Source: Lepidodermella squamata
Taxonomy: Eukaryota > Gastrotricha
Length of the DNA stretch: 64,000 bases
Direction: 5' to 3'
Assembly (NCBI GenBank): GCA_047495785.1
Contig: JBLDXI010000028.1
Location: 992,001-1,056,000 of the forward strand
Below are positions 56,826 to 64,000 of this stretch, piece by piece. The first letter of the stretch is position 1. Every line of letters begins with the position of its first letter. Position numbers and translations under genes: made by a program. The notes below the pieces were generated by a model. The model was not told the DNA's origin. It saw only the letters and a program-made list of their open reading frames with translations, and did no database searches.

Positions 56826-57567
56826 GTTGTTCATTTCGATCAAGTAATCGTGCATTAGAGCATTTAACGAATAACTAAGTCAAAATGAACAACTGTCAAG
56901 TGCCGGGCGAAAAAAATTGACCCCGCTGCGGGGAGACATTTTTCTTCCGCTCTTGTGTGTTTTGGACGGTCAGTTCGGTCAGTGTTAAGTGCACATGACG
57001 CAAACAGGAAATCACAAAAATTGCGATTTGGTGTTGCAAACTTACCCATTTCAAGCCGGGCCCTAACAGACGTTATCTGGATTGCATGATTTCTGAAGCC
57101 GGATAACAACAATATTCGGTTGTTATCGGTTGTCGTAGATGGATATTGGTCCTTCAGCCCACTCCAGCCTTCGCCTCGTTTTTCATCGTTATATCCAACT
57201 ATGATATACTTATGACTTATGATATATATACACCGATCCCCCGTATATGGGAGTTATCCGGCGACATATATCGTTAAATCTGGATATTGTTTAATACATA
57301 ATATCACTCAGCTACCCCACAGATCCACCAGCTATCCCGCAAGCTACAACAATCCCACAATCCCACAGATTGTGGGACTTGTGATAGGGAACAATCCCAC
57401 ATAGGGAACAATCCCACAGATCCCGCAAGGATGTGGGAAGAATTTAGACGTTTGGTGTTGCAATAATAAATAATAATAATAATGGTTTTATTTAGTCCTC
57501 CTCTCGACTAAGCATCTATACCGTAAAAACGGTTTTGAGGAGGGCGAAGGCAGGCGAAAGATGGAAA
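56826..57567. other. Intergenic with ATCCCAC-rich minisatellite
   Basis: From about 57300 to 57440 there are many irregular copies of CAATCCCACA and ATCCCGCAAG words in both orientations (GTGGGA). The rest has no supported gene. Confidence 0.5.
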
Positions 57568-57807
57568 TCACCCACCCCCACAGTTGAAGATTCTACTTTT
57601 TCCAAAAAATTCATAATCATTCATTGAGTCAACAATGTTGCGCCATTCGATTTTATCAAAAGATAGTAATTCAGTCAATTGCAGATCAGGAATAATTTTA
57701 ATTTCAAATTTATTCTCTTTTTCGCCGGATTTTTTATTTTTAGCTGGCTTTTTGCCTTTCTGATTTTTGGGTTGTCTTTTCTTCATTGGTGTTGCAAATT
57801 GAGCCAT
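57568..57807 (-). CDS. Small lysine-rich hypothetical ORF
   Basis: 79 codons from an ATG at 57807. The N-terminal half is a lysine-rich tract (KKRQPKNQKGKKPAKNKKSG); the rest (LQLTELLSFDKIEWRNIVDS) may be helical. The word TTTGCAACACCAA, inside its start, also occurs several times nearby (57030, 57455, 57815), which points to repeat-derived sequence. I do not recognise it, and it may not be a gene. Confidence 0.25.
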   Translation of the reverse strand: MAQFATPMKKRQPKNQKGKKPAKNKKSGEKENKFEIKIIPDLQLTELLSFDKIEWRNIVDSMNDYEFFGKSRIFNCGGG

Positions 57808-57867
57808 TTTAACGTTTGGTGTTGCAAACTACCTTTTGGTGAATTAAGCTTCATTTTGGTGATCTAA

Positions 57868-58260
57868 ATACAGTAGAAATTGGTTATAGTGAACGCTCTC
57901 TGTGCCATCAAAATCGTTCACTATGTCGATTGTTCATTATAGCGATAGTCAACCTAGGTCAGGACCCATACCAAATTTTTAATTTTACCTGACAATTTTA
58001 CAAGTCATAGCTTCCAAGCTATCTTAATGAGTTTGAATTAGCTTCAAAGGGCGCAATTTCCTCAACAATCTTGAAAATTGAAAAATTTTCGCCATGGACT
58101 TGCTCATTTTCAATGAAAAAATGATTTTTTGACTAAAAACCGGCTAAAATTGTCGACCGTTCACTGTACCGATAGTAAATTACTAGCGAAAATAGGGTTT
58201 GGAGCCAAGGAAAACCGTTCACTATAGCGGTCGTTCACTATATGTGTTCACTATATGTTT
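57868..58260. repeat. Degraded pogo/Tigger-like repeat region
   Basis: Starts ACAGTAGAAATTGGTTATAG, a typical pogo-type terminus, followed by repeated GTTCACTAT words in both halves (57900-57950 and 58150-58255). A clean right terminus is not visible. Confidence 0.45.
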
Positions 58261-58301
58261 TTCGACACCAAATTACTTCTCTGGCAATGAATTACCCTAT
58301 A

Positions 58302-58489
58302 CAGTGGAACCCCGATTTCCCGTCACCTGATTTCCCGTCTGACGGGAAATCGCGATATGTAAATATTTACGAGCGACTTGGACCCGCAGAGGGCAATTAC
58401 ACGCAAAACTACCTAGATTTCCCGTCAATTTGAATTTTCCGTCAGGATTTTCGTGGAACCGCAGAAGACTGGAAATCGGGGTGCCACTG
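58302..58489. mobile_element. 188-bp pogo-type MITE, TA target
   Basis: Inverted ends CAGTGGAACCCCGATTTCC and the complement of CAGTGGCACCCCGATTTCC, flanked by TA (58300-58301 and 58490-58491). Further ATTTCCCGTC words occur inside. The terminus style is that of Tigger/pogo elements. Confidence 0.88.
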
Positions 58490-58625
58490 TACTTTAGTAA
58501 AGTATTTTTTGACAGAATCCGCTGATGTCACGGCAGATGTGACATCAGCGGAGGGAGGGGTGAGGGGTGAAAAAATGACTTTTTAGCCGGACGTCTTTTA
58601 TGGTTGCTCCCATTACATTTCATCG

Positions 58626-58805
58626 ATCCAACTTTTCGTTTCGAAATCGGCAGCGCCCGCCGATGTCGAAGCTCAGAAGAAGCGTCATTACGAGCCGTGC
58701 GTCTCGACGCTTCAGAGACGATGCTATCTCGAATCATTCGAGGTATTGGGACTTATGGTCGGTGCTCGTGCTGGCACCGTTCCCGTCAATTTTTCTATTA
58801 TCTAA
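58626..58805 (+). pseudogene. Possible non-LTR retrotransposon ORF2 tail
   Basis: The peptide contains KRHYEPCVSTLQRRCYLES and VLGLMVGARAGTVPVNF. This resembles the post-reverse-transcriptase tail of several LINE families (YxxLVxxL...EVGARGxVP). It ends at a stop, and AATAAATAAA follows about 80 bp later. Assignment by resemblance only; no reverse transcriptase core is present. Confidence 0.4.
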
Positions 58806-59018
58806 ACCGCCTTGAGCAGCCAACAGTTACTGCCCATGACATCGTGATCTTCGTGATCAAAGACTCATGAGATCTGCGTTGAGAAATGAATAAATAAAAC
58901 CACATTGAAAGTGCGAACTTTTTATTGCTCAATATCATCGGTAAAAAATCAAGGTGATACAAAACATAACTAAAAATGAACGTGCATCAAATATCAAACG
59001 AATTTTAATAAGAAGCTT

Positions 59019-59745
59019 TTATTTTACTGAGACAGGATTAGGCTGAGATTGGCGAGTGAAAGCTAAAAATTCGCGTCTGCTTTCAATGGCCTGGTCAGTC
59101 CAGCATAGCTCCATCAAAAGCTCCGTTCGAGTCCGTTCCAAATCTTGGCGAGACCATTTTGAAAAATCACAGTTATGCAGATCAACCAAGCGGTCATTAT
59201 CGGCTTTGGTCGGGGATTTCGGCGAAATCGGTCGACTGTGGCATTTAACGTGGGCAGCAGGCGTTTGAGTCGAAATTTCATTTTTCAATGGCGTTAAATG
59301 ACATTGAATCGATTCGTCGAATTGTTCGTGGAATGAAGTTTGCATCACAGCGTCGAATAATATCGGCTGAGTAGGTTCGATTTCGCATTGAATCGCGAAT
59401 TCTGAACTGACCCTAGTCACCTTTTCATCCTTGGCAGGAATTTTGGGGGTAGGAGTTGATCGGCGGTGAGATTCGCCGAATTGCACTTCGAATGACAGCG
59501 AATTTCGCCAGAAAATCGAACATCCTGGGTTCATTGCTAAGACCAATTTCGAAAATTCCTCATCAGCAGCAGCTATCCTTCGTAAAACAAGCCATCGGCG
59601 AGCGATTGCCTGAATAGGAAACTTCAAGATTAATTTTGCTAAGTTTAGAAATGCCTACCTGAGTCTTGATAATTTTGGGTACGTTTTCAAGGTAGAATTG
59701 GTAATTATTCAAAACAAAAGGCAGCAGCACATGTTGAACCACCAT
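59019..59745 (-). CDS. IQ-motif protein, IQCC-like
   Basis: Two exons, 59745-59659 and 59609-59019, join in phase to give 225 aa. An IQ-type calmodulin-binding helix spans the junction (IIKTQ then AIARRWLVLRR). The C-terminal part has LERTRTELLMELCWTDQAIE then SRREFLAF, which resembles the conserved C-terminal block of IQ domain-containing protein C (LL.LQQAI.SR..YL). The middle is low-complexity. IQCC function is not well defined. The gene is close to PSMD14 and on the same strand. Pieces of this gene are copied at 36033-36120 and about 47028-47063. The start codon is the first in-frame ATG of the upstream exon. Confidence 0.6.
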
Positions 59746-60029
59746 CCCTAAATCAAGTGGATGAATGAATAAATTTCACGTGCCAAAAGAGGTGTGTGCA
59801 GTGCATTTCCAGTCCGATTTTATTTGATATAAACAACGCTTTTTATACCACACTTGGTGCTCGGTAGAACTAGATTATAATAAAGCGTAAATTTTTCATT
59901 CTCAAGGTTTTCAACCTATCAGAAGATCGCAACTTTGTGTCTGAACCGGCGATGAAATCAAACGTTTACAACGGAATGATGATGATAATGAGTCATTTCA
60001 GGGGCGAGAAAAATTGCAATTGAATTTTT

Positions 60030-61076
60030 TCACTTGAAGCTCATAGCTTGGATCATTGAGCCAAGCGATTGATGAATGTTGTCCGACAACATGTGATCAA
60101 CGCAATCTTCCAGGTGACGCTTCGGGTCCATGCGACCAACGTTGCGAAGGGCCAACTTCTCCGCAGAAAGTTTCTCCTCCTCTTCGATGTACTAGAAGTC
60201 AGAAAAGCAAAATTAGGAGGTGCGCTGTAATAGATAAAAAATTACCTTGGTATAGCTCTTAGCCAAGGCAAGCATCTCAGCCATTTTGCCTTCATTAGCA
60301 TGGCTGTGTTCGGTGAAGTCTTGCAGCCTAACGCCGTCCGCCCATGTTTTCTTGTGTAAATTGAGCAGCATTTTCTGTTCCAGCTCGCTCTTACGGTAGT
60401 TGATAGCAATTGAGTAGTAGTGCCTGTTCAAGCCATGGATCAGCGCCTGAACTGAGGGCTTGTTGAGATGGCCCAAGTTAGACGTGGTTTGGCGCGGCTC
60501 TTGGCCCAGGACCAGGGTGTTTGGGTTGATGAGACGGAACGCGTCGATGACAACCTTGCCCTTGACTGACTGGATCGGATCGACGACAACGGCTACTGCG
60601 CGTTCTGACAGAGCTTCGAAGCTCTGTTGCGTGTTGATATCGACGCCGGAGAGCCAGCAGCCGAAGCCAGGGTGAGAGTGGTACCAGCCGACGACCATTT
60701 CAGACCGGCCGGTTTGTTTGAGCATGTCTAACATCTTGGCTTGGAAAACAGGGTCGACGGCTTCGACACTGACGCCAGTACCACTTTGCGGCATAGCGAA
60801 GACGTCGATGACGCGGACGGTGTACTCGTCGACGAATTCGCCGAGCATGAGACCCATGACTTCCATTGGAACACCAGCGCGGCCGTGTTTCAACATCTTG
60901 AGGAGCGCAAGAGATGAAATGTATACTTGCTCGGCCGTATCGACCATGGGGCCATCAGCAGGAGGAAGGCCACCCTAAAATCGAAAAATTAATGTTTGAA
61001 AGAGAGAAGCATTAATAGTTACCTGACCGAGGCCAGCCAAGTTGCCCAAACCTAGACGCAATAATCTATCCGCCAT
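60030..61076 (-). CDS. PSMD14: 26S proteasome regulatory subunit RPN11 (PSMD14)
   Basis: Zinc metallo-deubiquitinase of the proteasome lid that removes ubiquitin chains from substrates. There are three exons, 61076-61023, 60974-60246 and 60191-60030, giving 314 aa. The JAMM/MPN+ motif is intact: the catalytic Glu in [13 protein letters not shown] and the ligands in [16 protein letters not shown]. The rest is extremely conserved ([67 protein letters not shown]). Start MADRLLRLG agrees with the family. All junctions keep phase 0. Confidence 0.98.
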
Positions 61077-62412
61077 TACAGTTAGACAATAATAAAATAC
61101 TTGATAAGATTCTATGCAAGAATTATATGTTTAGTGTTTAGTTCACCGATGTTGCATATCCCACATTGCTATTCGAGCTGCGCAAGAGAAAAAAGAAATG
61201 AACAATTCAAGCGTTGTATTAGCCAAAACTGCATTTCACTCCGATAATATCATCTAAAATGATAAATCCACCACTCTGGAACCTCTATAAGGACAACAGC
61301 AGCGGCCTCAAAACATCAGTTCAAGTGACTTCAATAGCAGATACTTATCTAGAAGTAAAGTGGTCTCACTGATGTTTCTCTAAGAGTAGAGCTTTTACTG
61401 GGAGCAACTTCCTCTAGGAGACGATAGCTCTGGGCTCTGGGAGTAACGCTACTTAATGCTTGGAGCAGAAGTTTCTTATGAGTATTTCGCTCTAGGAGTA
61501 GCTCTCATGGGACGAATTCCAAATCGGCCAAATATTCGCCTTTTCAAAAGTTCACAACTAGGTAATAGGTAAGTATTTTGCTTTCCTCATTACTGAAATA
61601 ATGGATTTGCACCGGACACATGCCCCGAAAACGTTTTCCCATAGTACTGAAGTTATGTCTTGGTGGGATTTTCCCATGGGAACCTCAGGAAGATCGAATA
61701 GGGAGATCGAGCTCGCGCATATTTCAAGCATATTTCTAGTTATCTAGAACTAGAGAAATAGCATCCCCAACCAAGAATGAGGTCCCGGAATGAGGACTTT
61801 TGAACCTCCTGCTGGGTTGCTTATCGTTTTTCATTTAAATTGAGGAAGCAAGATCAAATACTCCAAGCTCATTACTCCACAGTAGGCCATTCGAGCATTA
61901 TATGTGACAATAGGAAGAGCAACAAAAGCAAAAAAACAGATGTCGCAGGTTGAAAACTTCAAAAAAAGTTCAAATCGAAAAATCGCGGCAAAATTCGATT
62001 CAAAAGTATTTGATATTTATTAAGCAATATTATGCCAAATTTAACCATTTTAATTGCAAAAGCTAAAAGGTAATTTCCAGGTTTTATTTTAGGATCGACG
62101 ATTTTTTTCTGCAACGTGCCTCTTTTCCTTGTTTTTTGTTGGGGGTTACCTTCGTCACGCAGTGGGTGGATGAAAACGGAGGCATGCGTCTCCAACCGGA
62201 ATGATTGCTGCGGTTTCAAAGATTTTTCAACAATTTTCAATTTTGAAATTTGAATTTCAGATGCAAGCAGGTCTCGTTTTGATATATTGGGTGTTTTGTT
62301 CCTCTGTGAACTCATAAATTTGGGTTGATTTGCTATGAACATTGTAATTGTAACTTAAACCATCCTGAATTATTTGCATTCTCAATTCCATAGTGTTTTC
62401 TTTTTGTTGGTC
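61077..62412. other. Intergenic, PSMD14-FOXRED1 divergent spacer
   Basis: Holds the promoters of PSMD14 (minus) and FOXRED1 (plus). Repeated TAGGAG/CTAGGAG words occur at about 61375-61515. One weak minus-strand ORF (61959-62342) is listed separately. Nothing else is supported. Confidence 0.5.
61959..62342 (-). CDS. Hypothetical basic ORF, divergent from FOXRED1
   Basis: 127 codons from an ATG about 70 bp upstream of the FOXRED1 start on the opposite strand. It is lysine-rich (KTPNISKRDLLASEIQISKL, NPQQKTRKRGTLQKKIVDPK). No family is recognised, and the last third looks like non-coding AT-rich translation. It could be a first exon or a chance ORF. Confidence 0.25.
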   Translation of the reverse strand: MFIANQPKFMSSQRNKTPNISKRDLLASEIQISKLKIVEKSLKPQQSFRLETHASVFIHPLRDEGNPQQKTRKRGTLQKKIVDPKIKPGNYLLAFAIKMVKFGIILLNKYQILLNRILPRFFDLNFF

Positions 62413-63981
62413 ATGCTTGCTGGCTCGAGAGCGGTGAGCTTAGCTCACTGTCGTCGTGTTTCGCCTGGTTTAACATCGTCCTGGATCTCTACCAGCTCGC
62501 ATCGTGCCAGTAAATCCTCAGATGGGTCAAAGGGCGATGAGAAGCCTCCAGGTGCTGAGCTTCCCAATTGGGTACCTCAATGGAAAGGTTCTAGACAACC
62601 TGGGGCGGAAGAATACAAAAGTCCGATAAAAATGTTTGGAGATGAGTTCAAATCATGGCGTAGCAGCTCCATGGAAGTCGATGGGCTTGTCAGAGTTCCT
62701 CGTGAGACTGATGTTCTGATAATAGGAGGTGGACTTGTTGGACAGGCCATTGCATACTTTCTGAAGCGTGAGCATCGCCGTGCAATCAAGATAACAATTG
62801 TGGAACGCGATCCTTCTCACAAAATATCTTCTTCTGCGCTATCGGTCGCGAGCATTCGGCAGCAATTCAGCTTGCCAGAAAATGTTCAACTTTCATTGTT
62901 TGGCGCTGACTTCCTGCGCAGGTCGAACGAGTTCTTGGGTGTGGAAGGTCTCGAACCTGTTAGTGTTCCGTTTCATCATGCTGGTTACATGTTTTTGGCC
63001 GAAACTGATAACGGGGCGGCAACTCTCGAGAGAAATGTTAAAATGCAACGTGATCTTGGTGCTGTCGTTACACTGTTGGCTGCCAATGAAATCAAAAAGC
63101 GGTTTCCTTGGATGAATGTCGATAACATCAAGCTCGGCTCTCTCGGTTTGGAGAACGAAGGATACTTTGATCAATGGGCCTTGATGGGTGCTCTCAAAAT
63201 GCGAAATTTGGCTTGGGGTGTTCGTTATGTCCACGGTGATGTTGTTGGCTTCGAGTTTGCAAAAGCACCCGACATCCGAGGCAACAATGAGCCCGTTCAA
63301 GCAAGTAAAGCCATCATCACTGATCTGTCACCAGATGCTGAGCACAAAACAGAACATGCTACCAAGTTTTGGAAAGCAATCGTCGCTACTGGCGCTTGGT
63401 CAGGATCACTTGCGGCGAAGCTTGGAGTTGGTCGACCGGATGGACCACCTGATTGCCAACACGCTCTGCCTATTGAGCCACGTAAGCGTTATGTTTATGT
63501 TGTCCGCTGCCCTAAAGGTCCTGGCTTGGAAACTCCTATGGTAATTGACCCCTCTGGTTTGTACTTCCGCCGCGAGGGTTACGGTGGTCATTACTTATGC
63601 GGTAAAAGCCCCGACGAGAACGAACCTGAGCCCGACCCGAATGATCTAAGCGTTGATGAAAGCTATTTCCTGGAAACCTTGTGGCCGATTTTGGCAAAAA
63701 GAGCACCTTGCTTTGAAGAATGCAAGATCACTTCGTCATGGGCTGGCTACTACGACTACAATTATTTCGACCAAAACCTGGTGATAGGTCCACATCCTCA
63801 TTTCAAAAATGTCATCTTCGCTTGTGGTTTGAGCGGTCACGGTATTCAACACGCTGTCGGTGTCGGTCGGGCTGTTTCTGAGCTAATTTATTACGACAAG
63901 TACCAGACAATCGATCTGAGTCGCTTCCAATTCGATCGCATAATTGCAGGTCGCCCCCTGTTTGAAGAGGGCATTGTTTGA
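62413..63981 (+). CDS. FOXRED1: FAD-dependent oxidoreductase FOXRED1
   Basis: Mitochondrial DAO-type flavoprotein required for respiratory complex I assembly. The product is 522 aa, intronless here. A basic N-terminal segment (MLAGSRAVSLAHCRRVSPGL) looks like a mitochondrial presequence. The dinucleotide-binding fold starts TDVLIIGGGLVGQAIAYFLK, with VERD ending the second strand. Family blocks: LSVASIRQQFSLPENVQLSL, KKRFPWMNVDNIKLGSLGLE, NEGYFDQWALMGALK, VATGAWSG, and the C-terminal WAGYYDYNYFDQNLVIGPHP and FACGLSGHGIQHAVGVGRAV. The ATG at 62413 is the first in the open frame; a CCATAG acceptor about 20 bp upstream suggests a 5' intron. The stop is 20 bp before the window end. Confidence 0.93.
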   Translation: MLAGSRAVSLAHCRRVSPGLTSSWISTSSHRASKSSDGSKGDEKPPGAELPNWVPQWKGSRQPGAEEYKSPIKMFGDEFKSWRSSSMEVDGLVRVPRETDVLIIGGGLVGQAIAYFLKREHRRAIKITIVERDPSHKISSSALSVASIRQQFSLPENVQLSLFGADFLRRSNEFLGVEGLEPVSVPFHHAGYMFLAETDNGAATLERNVKMQRDLGAVVTLLAANEIKKRFPWMNVDNIKLGSLGLENEGYFDQWALMGALKMRNLAWGVRYVHGDVVGFEFAKAPDIRGNNEPVQASKAIITDLSPDAEHKTEHATKFWKAIVATGAWSGSLAAKLGVGRPDGPPDCQHALPIEPRKRYVYVVRCPKGPGLETPMVIDPSGLYFRREGYGGHYLCGKSPDENEPEPDPNDLSVDESYFLETLWPILAKRAPCFEECKITSSWAGYYDYNYFDQNLVIGPHPHFKNVIFACGLSGHGIQHAVGVGRAVSELIYYDKYQTIDLSRFQFDRIIAGRPLFEEGIV

Positions 63982-64000
63982 AAAACTACCGGTGCCATTC

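Noticed and set aside
56864-57112. Minus-strand 82-codon ORF
   Set aside because: No domain; lies in repeat-rich spacer with the TTTGCAACACCAA word.

Overview
This is a eukaryotic (animal) nuclear window. Protein genes are split by short introns with GT..AG borders and pyrimidine-rich acceptors. The recognisable proteins are metazoan or ciliate-cell types: CEP120, mitochondrial fission factor, basigin, epsilon-COP, Cys-loop receptors, an LDL-receptor class A array, a microsomal-type UDP-glycosyltransferase, RPN11 and FOXRED1. CEP120 and an IQCC-like protein suggest a lineage that keeps centrioles or cilia. I cannot name the phylum. A small invertebrate with compact genes and heavy DNA-transposon load fits best (inference).

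Layout. 1-32.6 kb is mostly host genes: CEP120 (minus, incomplete), RRP9 and RPS17 (plus, 105 bp apart), Mff (minus), basigin (minus), epsilon-COP (plus), a GPI-anchor-like cysteine protein (plus), two paralogous Cys-loop receptors (plus), a secreted LDLa-repeat protein (plus) and a UGT (plus). 33-58.5 kb is an accessory zone dominated by mobile DNA. It holds a third Cys-loop receptor broken by an LTR element, two tRNA-Leu genes, and two copies of an unusual protein that joins an LRAT/NlpC-like thiol domain to an AIG1-like GTPase. A 5.4-kb TTAA-flanked piggyBac-like element containing a pogo-type transposase lies between those copies. 59-64 kb returns to host genes: an IQCC-like protein and PSMD14/RPN11 (minus) and FOXRED1 (plus).

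Main structural result. The block 36.7-40.1 kb is duplicated at 47.5-56.6 kb. The older-looking copy gives empty sites that define two insertions in the second copy: a 396-bp MITE with an 8-bp target duplication and a 6.04-kb inverted-repeat element at a TA. The 6-kb element is itself a stack. About 1 kb of base element with long terminal inverted repeats has been hit by five further insertions, and the opposite arm preserves the empty site for those in the arms. The second GTPase copy has lost its C-terminal CaaX box where another repeat abuts it.

Other points: a 105-bp perfectly identical tract between the two intact receptors (gene conversion), a tRNA-Thr-like sequence between 51-bp perfect direct repeats, and two fragments of the IQCC-like gene scattered in the transposon zone.
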